The translations under genes were made by a program, and so were the position numbers. A stretch of DNA of 64,000 bases from JAVBNU01 sp031551265 (GTDB taxonomy: Bacteria > Cyanobacteriota > Vampirovibrionia > Gastranaerophilales > Gastranaerophilaceae), in contig JAVBNU010000010.1 in the NCBI GenBank assembly GCA_031551265.1, positions 3,886 through 67,885 on the forward strand, given 5' to 3'. A model generated the notes under the pieces. It was not told the DNA's origin and did not search any database. It worked only from the letters and a program-made list of their open reading frames with translations. Position 1 is the stretch's first letter, and each line of letters opens with the position of its first letter. Of this stretch, positions 1 through 8,116 are shown piece after piece.

Positions 1-8
1 ATGTTTCT

Positions 9-686
9 TCACCAAAGTGCGTTTGGCATCAAACGTTCATAGAACCAAACGTCAACGCCGTCATATTTTTCTTCAAATTCATCTTTCAATTCGTTTGAAA
101 CACCGATTGCAATAATCGGTAAGTTTGCCTTTTGTGCAGCTTCTTTGATTATTTCATAGCCATTGATAATATCTTCTTTAGTGGTTTCTGAGCCAAAATG
201 TGTGTTACTGATTAAGCCTGAAAACTTTTTCCAATCGCGTTTTTGCAGTCCTGAAGCAAATTTTATGTATTCCAAAATACTCTCAACGTTGTGAGTTTCA
301 AACTTTGATGTATTTAAAACCAAATAAATGCGCAAATCTTCTTCTTTTTCAATGTTGTTGATTATATCTAAAACGTCCAAACCTGACGCGCCGTATCCAA
401 CATCAATAATTATATCGCCCTTTTCGTTTAGGCAGTTAATTTGCTGGGGATTGACGTAACTGGCTGCTTCACCGAGCCCAAAATAATCAGTCTGCGCGAT
501 TACGTTGATGCCGCGGTCTGTGAGTGTCTGATATAGCGGGCGCAGCGTGTATGCCGGCTCAACCGTGTCCAAATCAACGAGAGTTATATGCTCATTACGC
601 GCAACGTGCTGTAATGCACGATTGATTGAGGTTTCGGATTTTCCGCTAGCGTATGCGCCTGTGTAAACTTCTACTTTTCTGCTCAT
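9..686 (-). CDS. P-loop nucleotide-binding protein, function unknown
   Basis: A 225-residue protein with a Walker A motif near the N-terminus (GAYASGKSE, about residues 8-16). The fold looks like the CobQ/MinD/ParA-type P-loop group: the loop is followed by a short acidic strand ending in VDLDTVEP and later by a strand reading DIIIDVGYGASG. I know no precise family, so substrate and pathway are open. The ATG at 686 is chosen over an upstream in-frame TTG at 740, because the TTG falls inside the terminal inverted repeat of a neighbouring repeat element. No strong Shine-Dalgarno site precedes the ATG. The gene ends 9 bases from the window edge, so its downstream context is not visible. Confidence 0.7.
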   Translation of the reverse strand: MSRKVEVYTGAYASGKSETSINRALQHVARNEHITLVDLDTVEPAYTLRPLYQTLTDRGINVIAQTDYFGLGEAASYVNPQQINCLNEKGDIIIDVGYGASGLDVLDIINNIEKEEDLRIYLVLNTSKFETHNVESILEYIKFASGLQKRDWKKFSGLISNTHFGSETTKEDIINGYEIIKEAAQKANLPIIAIGVSNELKDEFEEKYDGVDVWFYERLMPNALW

Positions 687-727
687 AAAGATTATTTTAA
701 TATAAAAAAATATTAAGTATAGCGTAA

Positions 728-901
728 GACCACTGCACAATTCTGAAAAATTTGTTTTTTTCGATTTGTGCAGTGGTCGATTTATCGGATGTGAGAAGAA
801 GCAAATCCTCGCGAGGAGCGAGGTTTACTTCTTTGAAACTGGACGTCATAGACCCTGATTCAAGGTGCTTTTTCGCAGAAAAAGTGACTTGTGCAGTGGT
901 C
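728..901. repeat. MITE-like element with 13-bp terminal inverted repeats
   Basis: The stretch begins with GACCACTGCACAA (728-740) and ends with the exact inverse TTGTGCAGTGGTC at 889-901; a third copy of this 13-mer lies inside at 766-778. No coding frame is apparent. The left 125 bases recur in inverted orientation, diverged, at 23066-23187. The element overlaps the 5' flank of the P-loop gene and lies upstream of the peptide cluster. It is a non-autonomous repeat, since no cognate transposase is in the window. Confidence 0.75.
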
Positions 902-1016
902 TCAGCGTGTTAAGATTTAATAAAATAGTATATATTAATGCTTGTTTACACTTGAAAAGATTTTTTATTTATGCGACATTAGTAGCACGTAAAATAAGTC
1001 AAGTGAGGCCCCGGAA

Positions 1017-1199
1017 ATGATTGGAAAAATTACATCTAATACCCCCATTAGCAAAAATGCGTACGCTGATATTATAAGCAAAGCCAAAAGCCCGATGCAA
1101 AATACGCCGACTTTAGACATCACTAAAACGCAATATGAAAATGATTCATTTAATAAAGGCGGTGCTTGTGATGGTTGTGGCGGCGGCTGTACTGATTAA
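1017..1199 (+). CDS. Cys/Gly-rich precursor-like peptide 1 (putative RiPP precursor)
   Basis: A 60-residue peptide with a conserved leader-like N-terminus (MIGKITSN..ISK..YADII) and a short Cys/Gly-rich tail, with cysteines at 51, 54 and 58 in ACDGCGGGCTD. It is a paralogue of the next gene: the first 45 residues align almost without gaps, while the tails differ in length and cysteine number. That is the pattern expected of a leader plus a variable core. A GAGG ribosome site lies 10 bases before the ATG. The gene is followed after 20 bases by peptide 2 and then a radical SAM/SPASM gene. The inferred role is substrate of that enzyme. A small metal-binding protein is the alternative. Confidence 0.7.
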   Translation: MIGKITSNTPISKNAYADIISKAKSPMQNTPTLDITKTQYENDSFNKGGACDGCGGGCTD

Positions 1200-1219
1200 T
1201 CATAAGAGGAAATTGAGAA

Positions 1220-1429
1220 ATGATTGGAAAAGTTACATCAAATATTGCTATTAGCAAAAGTTTATACGCAGAGATAATTAACAAAGCTAAAGCCCCTGTA
1301 AAAAACACTCCTGCATTGGATATAACAAAAGCACAGTACGAAAAAGATACGTTCAGCAAAAGCAATGGCTGTGGTGGCGGCTGTATAGATGATGACGGCG
1401 GTTGTGGCTGTGGCGGCGGCTGTTTGTAA
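1220..1429 (+). CDS. Cys/Gly-rich precursor-like peptide 2 (putative RiPP precursor)
   Basis: A 69-residue paralogue of the preceding peptide. The leader part (MIGKVTSN..ISK..YAEII..KAKAP) is conserved. The tail is longer and has five cysteines at 51, 55, 62, 64 and 68, arranged as two CGGGC units separated by an acidic IDDD stretch. An AGAGGAAA ribosome site precedes the ATG. The gene stops 10 bases before the radical SAM gene, so all three genes look like one transcript. The expansion of the CGGGC unit relative to peptide 1 suggests that the tail is the modified part. Function is inferred from context only. Confidence 0.72.
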   Translation: MIGKVTSNIAISKSLYAEIINKAKAPVKNTPALDITKAQYEKDTFSKSNGCGGGCIDDDGGCGCGGGCL

Positions 1430-1439
1430 AAAATAACTT

Positions 1440-2501
1440 ATGAATAACGATTTTAATAATTACCAGCCCGAACGATATTTTTATATGCAATGGCATATAA
1501 ATCAGTCTTGCAATTTGCGTTGCAAGCACTGTTATCAGGAAGGTTATTCGGGTGAGGACGAAATGTCTTTTATTGAGCTTGTTCAGGTGTTCAATCAATA
1601 TAAAGAGTTAATCGAATTTTTCAATGAAAATTACCAAAAAGGCGGATTGGCGATTATTCCGACGATTTCGTTTACAGGCGGCGAGCCGTTTTATAGGGAT
1701 GATTTTTTGGAATTATTAGAGCTTTTCACCACACATGTGTCGACAATTGAAATGTCGATATTGTCAAACGGTACGTTGATAACGTCTGATATTGCTGAAA
1801 AACTCAAGAGCTTTAATATTAGTAAAGTACAAGTCAGCATTGATGGCGATGAAGCGACGCATGACGATATAAGAGGGCAGGGCAGCTTTAAAAAAGCAGA
1901 AGCCGGTATCAAAAGTCTTTTAGACGCCGGAGTTAACACAACAATATCTTTCACGGCGCATAAAGGCAACTACAAAATTTTGCCAGAAGTTGTCAAAATA
2001 GCTAGAAATTGGAATGTAAATTCAATTTGGTCGGATAGAGTTATCCCAGAAGGCAGTGGCAGCGAGCTTTTGTTGATGTCGAAGGACGAAACAAAAGAAT
2101 ATATAGAATTATTGGGCAAATTAGCCGGAGAAAACATTGTTTCAGAAAGCTGCGCTTGCAAAGTTCATAACCGCAGAGCATTGCAGTTTTTAGCCAATTC
2201 AGAGCAAAATGCTCCATATTACTGCAAAGCAGGCAAAAATCTTTTGACTGTTATGCATAACGGCGATGTTTATGTTTGTCGCAGAATGCCGATATTATTG
2301 GGCAATTTAAGAGAGCAGACGCTAAAAGATATTTATTGTAATCACGAAATTTTAAAAGATTTAAGACAGGAGCGAACTATTAAAGGTTGCGAAAAATGCG
2401 AGCATAAAACTGTTTGCCGTGGCGGTTTGAAATGTCTGGCTTATGCTGTTAACGGAGATTACAATACAGCTGATCCCGGTTGCTGGCTCGCCAATTTATA
2501 A
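1440..2501 (+). CDS. Radical SAM/SPASM peptide-modifying enzyme
   Basis: A 353-residue radical SAM protein. The 4Fe-4S/SAM motif is CNLRCKHC (C24, C28, C31), followed by GGEP at 80-83 and a strand reading QVSIDG. The C-terminal SPASM-type region holds C262, C280, C300, C317, C320, C326, C332 and C348, enough for two auxiliary Fe-S clusters. Such enzymes install thioether or carbon-carbon links in ribosomal peptides. The two Cys/Gly-rich peptides immediately upstream are the obvious candidate substrates. No RRE domain, protease or exporter is adjacent. The gene overlaps the convergent hypothetical gene by 6 bases. The class of modification cannot be told from sequence; the SbtM and ACGX-associated radical SAM families are the ones to compare. 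Confidence 0.88.
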   Translation: MNNDFNNYQPERYFYMQWHINQSCNLRCKHCYQEGYSGEDEMSFIELVQVFNQYKELIEFFNENYQKGGLAIIPTISFTGGEPFYRDDFLELLELFTTHVSTIEMSILSNGTLITSDIAEKLKSFNISKVQVSIDGDEATHDDIRGQGSFKKAEAGIKSLLDAGVNTTISFTAHKGNYKILPEVVKIARNWNVNSIWSDRVIPEGSGSELLLMSKDETKEYIELLGKLAGENIVSESCACKVHNRRALQFLANSEQNAPYYCKAGKNLLTVMHNGDVYVCRRMPILLGNLREQTLKDIYCNHEILKDLRQERTIKGCEKCEHKTVCRGGLKCLAYAVNGDYNTADPGCWLANL

Positions 2502-2834
2502 ATCCAGTTCCCATTCAAATCGGATATTACCTGTCGAGTCCATCAACATCCCGTTGCCCATTTTCGTATATGTTTGGCCGGATGGGCCTGTAACCATACC
2601 TAAGCCGGTATCGATTAGGGATGGATTTGTTAATGGCTTATTTGGCTGAAACATATCGTTATTAGGCTGTCCAAGAGGGTTGAGGCCGTACGGGTCAGAG
2701 CCGCCGAGATTGCTATATGGGTTTGTACCAAAATCATTGCTGCCAAACGGGTCAAAAGAACCAAATTTAATATTACCGTGAGAGTCTTTGTTGATTGAGC
2801 TAAGGCCAGATGAAATATTGCTAATCATTGACAT
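2496..2834 (-). CDS. Small Asn/Gly/Pro-rich protein, unknown function
   Basis: A 112-residue, low-complexity protein rich in Gly, Asn, Pro and Ser, with a short repeated theme of aromatic-plus-Gly pieces (FDPFGSNDFG, YSNLGGSDPYG). The ATG at 2834 is preceded by AAGGAAG at a good distance; an upstream in-frame start would add a basic stretch without a ribosome site. The N-terminus MSMISNISSGLSSI resembles the SISSG/ISFK openings of other proteins in this window, apparently a lineage-specific type. No signal peptide or membrane segment is seen. It overlaps the radical SAM stop codon convergently. Confidence 0.6.
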   Translation of the reverse strand: MSMISNISSGLSSINKDSHGNIKFGSFDPFGSNDFGTNPYSNLGGSDPYGLNPLGQPNNDMFQPNKPLTNPSLIDTGLGMVTGPSGQTYTKMGNGMLMDSTGNIRFEWELDL

Positions 2835-2951
2835 TTTATACTTCCTTATTGATTTACTGTGACATGTGTATAAAATCACGTGAAAAAATTTCTTGCGTAA
2901 TTTCCTCAAGTAGTTAACATTAATTTACATGTTTAACTAGCAAACAATGAC

Positions 2952-2974
2952 GGTGCGTGAGGCGCACCCTACAG
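2952..2974. repeat. REP-like palindrome
   Basis: GGTGCGTGAGGCGCACC followed by CTACAG. It has the same consensus (GTAGGGTGCGT-N3-ACGCACC in the other orientation) as the palindromes flanking the REP-associated transposase at 60865-61404. It lies between two minus-strand genes. Confidence 0.8.
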
Positions 2975-2989
2975 TTACAACACTAAAAA

Positions 2990-3973
2990 CTAGTCTTGCA
3001 CAGTGTTAACGTTAGGAATAAATGTTTTTACGTTGCCTTCGGCGGTGAAGTCTTTTGGCTCAATAGTCATGATAATTGAGTCAGCTTCAATTGTACGGCC
3101 CTGTTCGGTAATTTTTGAACGACCCTGAAAAACGACTTTGTTTAATTTTTTGGTTTTAGGGTCAGGGAAAACGCTGGCTTTAGGCCCGACTGCGTAGTAG
3201 TCTTTGTATGTTACGCGTACGTTTTTGCTTGCTACGAGTGTGTTTGCGTTTTTGTTATATTGTTGAAATTCTGAACGAACGATAATTGGTGTATCGTCTT
3301 TTTTGGCGCCACTTTCGTCAGATTCAGCGCCGTGCATTTCTGAGTATACGTTGCCTGTTGCCACTGCGTCGCCTGAGGTCACTTTGTATACGTATCTGTC
3401 GGCTGTGAAATTATTTTTTTCTTGTTTAATTTTTGCGTTACCGATGAGTTGAAGCTCTTCGACTTCGCCTTTTTTATCCATTTTAGCTATGCCTTCTTGT
3501 GAGTAGCTGACGGACTTTTGGTAGTTAACGATTACGTTACCCAGTGCGCGCATGGTTTTTGTCGCTGTGTTGTATTCTTGAGAATCTGCTGTAATAATTA
3601 CGAGCGGTTCAAGTTTATTCTTTTCGGTAACGATTGTTTGGGTGTTGCCTTCGGCTGTCACGATTTTATTTAAAAGTGATAATTTTATGATATTTGCTTT
3701 AACTTCATTCTTTTTATCGTTTTTTATCTGGTAAACGTAGGCTTTGTCGAAGAAATTTGCATCGGTGAGTTTTTTGCTTTTGGGGTCGACATTGCCTTCG
3801 GCTCTGGGGCTTTTGATTGTAATATCGTCAAGTTGAACTTTAACATTACCTTCGAGGTATGCTTTATTTTTATTATCCACAAACTTTTGTTTGTCAGCTT
3901 CGATGGTTAAGTCTGCGGCAAAAACTGCTCCTATTGTAATTATAATTGCTGTTGTTAATAAAAATCTTCTCAT
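2990..3973 (-). CDS. LptA/OstA-like periplasmic protein
   Basis: A 327-residue protein with a cleavable signal peptide (MRRFLLTTAIIITIGAVFAA) followed by repeated beta-jellyroll units of the OstA/LptA type. Typical strands read ADKQKFVDNKNKAYLEGNV and ADRYVYKVTSGDAVATGNV, each a variant of 'x-A-d-x-a-x-y-x-G-n-v'. LptA forms the periplasmic bridge that carries lipopolysaccharide to the outer membrane. The protein is longer than classic LptA (about 185 residues), so it may carry extra jellyroll repeats. Its start overlaps the LptC-like gene by 4 bases (ATGA), so the two are translationally coupled. The pair supports a diderm envelope. Confidence 0.8.
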   Translation of the reverse strand: MRRFLLTTAIIITIGAVFAADLTIEADKQKFVDNKNKAYLEGNVKVQLDDITIKSPRAEGNVDPKSKKLTDANFFDKAYVYQIKNDKKNEVKANIIKLSLLNKIVTAEGNTQTIVTEKNKLEPLVIITADSQEYNTATKTMRALGNVIVNYQKSVSYSQEGIAKMDKKGEVEELQLIGNAKIKQEKNNFTADRYVYKVTSGDAVATGNVYSEMHGAESDESGAKKDDTPIIVRSEFQQYNKNANTLVASKNVRVTYKDYYAVGPKASVFPDPKTKKLNKVVFQGRSKITEQGRTIEADSIIMTIEPKDFTAEGNVKTFIPNVNTVQD

Positions 3974-4548
3974 TTTACTTTTTCCCCTTTTTCACCATAT
4001 AATTTTGTAACAGTTTTACCTGTGATTTTGAAATTGGTCATTTTGTTGCTCATTTTTGCATTGTCGCCGGTTATGACTGCTTCGTTGGGTTTTACTATTT
4101 TTATATTTCCTGTTGCTGTGATGCTGTCGTTTTGGCCTTCCCAAACGAAATCATCTGCCTCAATGTAGGTTCCGTCTTTGTACACAATGACTGCGTCCTG
4201 ATTGAGGTTAATTCTTTTGGTAGAGTCATTGAAGGTTGCTTGTTTTGCTTTAAAGCTGACGACTACTTCGCTGTTATCATAAAAATTGCCGATAATGTCG
4301 TTTAATATAGCATTTTCACTAAAACTATCGTAGTAGCCGGTTTCGGCAAACATTTCCCAGTGTTTCGTGTTGTCTTTTGTCTCGACAATTATCAGGTTTT
4401 TAATATTGACTCTTTGATTATCGAGTTCGTTATTAAAAATGTCTTTTTTAAATTTATACGTGATAATACTGGACGCTAAAAAAGCCCATACGCAGCTGGC
4501 TACGATAATTGCAAAAATTATTATGTATATTATTTTACTTTTTTTCAT
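3970..4548 (-). CDS. lptC: LptC-like membrane-anchored export protein
   Basis: A 192-residue protein with one N-terminal transmembrane helix (residues about 5-27) and a periplasmic beta-rich domain of LptC type: FAETGYYDSFSENAILNDI, then KATFNDSTKRINLNQDAVIVYKDG. LptC sits in the inner membrane with LptBFG and hands LPS to LptA. Length is that of the family. It is the first gene of a two-gene operon with the LptA-like gene, which it overlaps by 4 bases. No lptB/F/G is in the window. Confidence 0.8.
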   Translation of the reverse strand: MKKSKIIYIIIFAIIVASCVWAFLASSIITYKFKKDIFNNELDNQRVNIKNLIIVETKDNTKHWEMFAETGYYDSFSENAILNDIIGNFYDNSEVVVSFKAKQATFNDSTKRINLNQDAVIVYKDGTYIEADDFVWEGQNDSITATGNIKIVKPNEAVITGDNAKMSNKMTNFKITGKTVTKLYGEKGEKVK

Positions 4549-4704
4549 ATTTCAACCTGTTTCGAAAACAATTTTATCACGAATAGTTAAGTGTTGAAAC
4601 AAATTGTATGCAATTATTAATTAAAAATAAATTTTGAAAGATTTTTGAAAATTTATCCTTATAATGAGAATATAATATTGCAATTTTTGTAAAGGGAATT
4701 TACG

Positions 4705-7311
4705 ATGATAGACTTTAATAAATTGACGGATTATACACAAAAAGTAATATATTCGGCTCAGCAAATAATGAGCCAGTTCCATAATCCTCAAATCGAGCCA
4801 CCTCATATAATAATTGCAATGGACGAGGATAAAGACAGCGTCAGCGCGAAGCTGTTGTCTGATTTAGGTCTTTACGCGCAAGGTTTTCAGAATGATTTGA
4901 TGAATTTGATAAATACACTGCCAAAAGTTCAAAATGAGATTAATACTCAGCAGTTGTTTTTATCGTCTGCTACGGTGAAGCTTCTTGATCTGGCCCAGGA
5001 AGAAGCCGATAAATTGAAAGATTCATATATAAGTTTTGAACATATTTTGATTGCTATGACATTGCTGGATGGCAGTGATATCCAAAAAATACTGGCAAAA
5101 TACAACGTTAACAAAAATACTATTTTAAGTAAAATGAAGGACATTCGCGGTAACCGCACCGTTAGTACTAAAGATGCTGAAAATACATATCAGGCTTTGG
5201 AAAAATATTCTACAGATTTGACAGAAGTTGCACGTCGAGGCAAGCTCGACCCCGTCATTGGCCGTGATGATGAAGTCAGACGTATAATTCAGGTATTAAA
5301 TCGTAAAACTAAAAATAATCCGGTATTAATAGGTGAACCCGGTGTTGGTAAAACAGCTATTGTGGAAGGTTTAGCGCAGCGAATTATTCGTGGCGATGTG
5401 CCTGAAGGTTTAAAAGAATCGAGGATTGTTGCGCTTGATTTAGGTGCGCTGGTTGCGGGTGCTAAATTCAGAGGTGAGTTTGAAGAACGTTTAAAAGCTG
5501 TTTTGAAAGAAGTTGAAGCGGCTAACGGGCAGATTATTATGTTCATTGACGAGTTGCACACGGTAGTTGGTGCAGGTGCGACAGAGGGAGCAATGGATGC
5601 GGGTAATTTGCTGAAGCCAATGCTCGCTCGTGGAACACTGCGTTGTATTGGCGCTACAACAATCAACGAATACAGAAAATATATCGAAAAAGACCCTGCG
5701 TTAGAGCGTAGATTTCAAACTGTGCTTGTAAATGAGCCGACTGTTGAAGATACAATAAGTATTTTACGCGGGCTAAAAGAGCGTTATGAAGTGCACCACG
5801 GGGTCAGAATTAAGGATGCTGCGTTGATTGCTGCTACGAAATTATCCAGTCGTTATATTACGGATAGATTTTTGCCGGATAAGGCGATTGACCTTGTAGA
5901 TGAAGCTGCTTCGTCTTTAAGAATTGAGATTGACTCAATGCCCGAGGAGATTGATTCAATGACACGCCAAAAAATGCAGCTGGAGATTGAGCGCGAAGCC
6001 CTCAAAAAAGAGGTTAGTGAAGAAAACAATACCAAAATTGCTGATATTACTATTCTGATTGATAAATTGGATGAAAAAATTAATTTCCTTAAAACTCAAT
6101 GGGAAAAGGAAAAAAGTCATATTGTTTCAGAGACTCAGCTTAAAGAAGAAATTGAAAAAACAAAACTTGAAATCGAAAAAGCTGAACGTGCGACTGATTT
6201 GCAAAAAGCAGCAGAGTTGAAATTCGGTAAACTTATCGAGCTTGAAAATAAATTAAAAAAAGTTGAAAAAAGCGACAAAAAGAATCAGCTTCTCAAAGAA
6301 GAGGTTGATGAGGAAGATATTGCCGTGATTGTGAGCAAATGGACAGGCATTCCTATAATTAAACTTGTCCAAAGTGAGGCCGACAAGCTGCTTGAAATGG
6401 AAGAATTTTTGAAAAAACGAGTTGTCGGTCAAGATGAAGGACAGATAATAGTCTCTGATGCAATTCGTCGCGCGCGTTCGGGCTTGAATGATCCCAGACG
6501 TCCGATAGGAACATTTTTGTTTTTAGGACCTACGGGTGTTGGTAAAACTGAATTGGCAAAGGCGCTTGCTGAGTTTATGTTCAATGACGAAAATTCACTC
6601 ATAAGAATTGATATGAGTGAATATATGGAAAAACACGCGGTTGCACGCCTTATTGGTGCGCCTCCGGGGTATGTCGGCTATGATGAAGGCGGGCAGCTGA
6701 CTGAAGCTGTCAGACGTAAGCCTTATTCGGTGATTTTGTTCGACGAAATCGAAAAAGCTCACCCTGATGTGTTTAATATCATGCTGCAAATCTTTGATGA
6801 TGGTCGTTTGACTGATTCAAGAGGCAGAACAGTTGATTTTAAAAATACTGTTATTATTATGACAAGCAATGTCGGCAGCGATATTATTCTGCAAAACTCA
6901 CTAAATGCAGCGCTTTCTGAAAAGGATTTTGCGCAAACAAAAGAACAGGTGCTTGATATTTTGAAAATGCAATTCAGGCCGGAGTTTTTAAATCGTATTG
7001 ATGAGATTGTATACTTTAAAGGACTTACGTTGCATCAATTGTCAGCGATTGTTGATATTCAGCTTGAAAACTTGAAGAAAATTTTGGCAGAAAAAGAATT
7101 AACAATTGATATGAGTGCTGAGGCTAAGGATTTGCTTGCACGTCGTGGGTTTAACCCTGCATATGGAGCGCGTCCGCTGAAGCGTACAATTCGTCAAATG
7201 GTAGAAAATCCACTTGCTAAGAAGATTTTAGCCGGCGAGTTCAAAGCCCATGACGCAATATATGTTGATGCCAATGATAGCGATGATGAGCTGGTGTTTA
7301 CGAAGAAGTAA
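4705..7311 (+). CDS. clpB: ATP-dependent disaggregase ClpB
   Basis: An 868-residue Hsp100 chaperone of full family length. It has an N-terminal Clp_N repeat domain (1-150), a first AAA+ module with Walker [10 protein letters not shown] near residue 209 and sensor region [15 protein letters not shown], and a coiled-coil middle domain (about 400-530, rich in Glu/Lys/Leu). A second AAA+ module follows, with GPTGVGKTE near 608 and the pore loop [13 protein letters not shown]. The C-terminal D2-small domain ends in [11 protein letters not shown]. The middle domain separates ClpB from ClpA/ClpC. An AAAGGGAA ribosome site precedes the ATG. Two TATAAT-like hexamers lie 30-45 bases upstream; no CIRCE or HAIR operator is visible. 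It is transcribed divergently from the lpt genes. Confidence 0.97.
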   Translation: MIDFNKLTDYTQKVIYSAQQIMSQFHNPQIEPPHIIIAMDEDKDSVSAKLLSDLGLYAQGFQNDLMNLINTLPKVQNEINTQQLFLSSATVKLLDLAQEEADKLKDSYISFEHILIAMTLLDGSDIQKILAKYNVNKNTILSKMKDIRGNRTVSTKDAENTYQALEKYSTDLTEVARRGKLDPVIGRDDEVRRIIQVLNRKTKNNPVLIGEPGVGKTAIVEGLAQRIIRGDVPEGLKESRIVALDLGALVAGAKFRGEFEERLKAVLKEVEAANGQIIMFIDELHTVVGAGATEGAMDAGNLLKPMLARGTLRCIGATTINEYRKYIEKDPALERRFQTVLVNEPTVEDTISILRGLKERYEVHHGVRIKDAALIAATKLSSRYITDRFLPDKAIDLVDEAASSLRIEIDSMPEEIDSMTRQKMQLEIEREALKKEVSEENNTKIADITILIDKLDEKINFLKTQWEKEKSHIVSETQLKEEIEKTKLEIEKAERATDLQKAAELKFGKLIELENKLKKVEKSDKKNQLLKEEVDEEDIAVIVSKWTGIPIIKLVQSEADKLLEMEEFLKKRVVGQDEGQIIVSDAIRRARSGLNDPRRPIGTFLFLGPTGVGKTELAKALAEFMFNDENSLIRIDMSEYMEKHAVARLIGAPPGYVGYDEGGQLTEAVRRKPYSVILFDEIEKAHPDVFNIMLQIFDDGRLTDSRGRTVDFKNTVIIMTSNVGSDIILQNSLNAALSEKDFAQTKEQVLDILKMQFRPEFLNRIDEIVYFKGLTLHQLSAIVDIQLENLKKILAEKELTIDMSAEAKDLLARRGFNPAYGARPLKRTIRQMVENPLAKKILAGEFKAHDAIYVDANDSDDELVFTKK

Positions 7312-7328
7312 GAATAACTCGCGGGTTT

Positions 7329-7504
7329 GTCACCCCGCAGCGCTTAATTAAAAATAATTACATGAATCGCCTCTGTGCGGGGTCTTTCCGTTGTGGGGTT
7401 ATTTATTCAACCCAAAAGAGATTTCATTTGTTGGTTGGTAAGATACCGCACACAAACGATTATTTTCAAGCTTGAAATATACCGCTGCGGTATGTGAATG
7501 CATC
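7329..7504. repeat. Foldback repeat, GTCACCCCGCAG family
   Basis: The outer arms are GTCACCCCGCAG at the left and CTGCGGTATG at the right. The inner arms are TGTGCGGGGTCTT and AAGATACCGCACA. The arms are complementary except for a CC/TA substitution, so the 176-base stretch can fold on itself. A second copy with the same four arms lies at 21554-21727. No coding frame. It lies just downstream of clpB. Confidence 0.75.
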
Positions 7505-7535
7505 CATCATGCCCTACTTTGCTGACGACAAAGTT

Positions 7536-7723
7536 TCAAAAATACTCAAATGCTTTTTCACATTCTGATTTTAAATATTCAACTATGGGTAAAATATTTA
7601 ATACTTTTTTGTTATCGCAATTATGGTTGCAATAATCTTCTATTACCCATAGTCCGGAGTTTATGTTTGAGACTAAACCGCTATATTGTCATTCTCTTCG
7701 GTTGAATATTCGCTTTGTTTCAT
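7536..7723 (-). pseudogene. Frameshifted small gene (about 62 codons)
   Basis: The minus strand opens with an ATG at 7723 and reads MKQSEYSTEENDNI before a stop. A frame shifted by one base continues YSGLVSNINSGLW, then VIEDYCNHNCDN, and ends EKAFEYF at 7536-7538. Joined with a one-base correction this gives one coherent acidic protein of about 62 residues. The span of 188 bases is one short of a multiple of three, as expected for a single-base deletion. A weak AGAGA site precedes the ATG. It is either a recent pseudogene or an assembly error. The family is unknown; size and composition match other small orphan proteins in this window. Confidence 0.55.
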
Positions 7724-7737
7724 AATTTTCTCTAAAT

Positions 7738-7773
7738 CTTATAAGATAATTATAAGTAACTTATAATCTTAAG
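7738..7773. promoter_or_regulatory. Cluster of CTTATAAG-type palindromic half-sites
   Basis: CTTATAAG, ATTATAAG, CTTATAAT and CTTAAG follow one another within 36 bases. They lie in the spacer between the frameshifted small gene and the AbrB-like gene, which are divergently oriented. AbrB/MazE-type regulators bind AT-rich inverted repeats at their own promoters, so an operator is a reasonable reading. No binding evidence exists. Confidence 0.35.
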
Positions 7774-7826
7774 TCAAGAAAATAAATTATAATAATATTT
7801 ATATAATATTATAATGAGGTTCTAAC

Positions 7827-7985
7827 ATGGCTAAAAATCTGAGACAAATTGGTGGCAGTTGGGGAATAATAATTCCTTTGGCAATTTTAAAGCTTTTAAA
7901 AGTTAATCCTACAGTCGACGATGTAGAATTAACTGTTGAAAATGATGTCTTAAAAATAACCAAGATTAAGAAAAAAATTAAATAG
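7827..7985 (+). CDS. AbrB/MazE-like DNA-binding protein (orphan antitoxin-like)
   Basis: A 52-residue protein, MAKNLRQIGGSWGIIIP followed by LAILKLLKVNP and VELTVENDVLKITK. This is the swapped-hairpin SpoVT/AbrB pattern (R.IG.SWGI.IP...L..L...D.VEL...D..L.I) seen in MazE-type antitoxins. GAGGT lies 6 bases before the ATG. No toxin gene follows: the next 130 bases hold only a possible coding remnant. It could be an orphan antitoxin, a remnant of a toxin-antitoxin pair, or a free regulator. Confidence 0.75.
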   Translation: MAKNLRQIGGSWGIIIPLAILKLLKVNPTVDDVELTVENDVLKITKIKKKIK

Positions 7986-7992
7986 CTTATAT

Positions 7993-8103
7993 TGCTGGGG
8001 TGCCCACTTCGAGGACCCAGCTGGTGGCGGCTCATATTTCGCCGACCAGCAGATTGAAACCCCAACCTACCGCTCTTACAATCGCATTAGATCAGTATAT
8101 TGA
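7993..8103 (+). pseudogene. Possible C-terminal coding remnant
   Basis: One plus-strand frame reads CWGAHFEDPAGGGSYFADQ and continues QIETPTYRSYNRIRSVY to a TGA at 8101-8103. The composition is protein-like and the bases are clearly richer in GC than the surroundings, but there is no start codon. It could be the tail of a lost gene. The same bases can also form a hairpin (GCTGGTGGCG against CGCCGACCAGC), so a structured RNA is the alternative. I recognise no family. Confidence 0.25.
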
Positions 8104-8116
8104 TGTTGTTCAGCAA

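Noticed and set aside
687..740. Upstream TTG start extending the P-loop protein by 18 residues
   Set aside because: The extra part lies in the terminal inverted repeat of the MITE-like element and lacks a ribosome site.
1017..1429. The Cys/Gly-rich peptides as metallothioneins
   Set aside because: Too few cysteines, a long conserved leader, and direct linkage to a radical SAM/SPASM gene favour a modified peptide; kept only as an alternative.
4634..4676. Heat-shock operator at the clpB promoter
   Set aside because: Only TTGAAA and TATAAT hexamers at non-ideal spacing are seen; no CIRCE or HAIR inverted repeat.
7799..8065. Minus-strand open frame of 88 codons opposite the AbrB-like gene
   Set aside because: It is antisense to a recognisable gene with good ribosome site and has no coherent motif.
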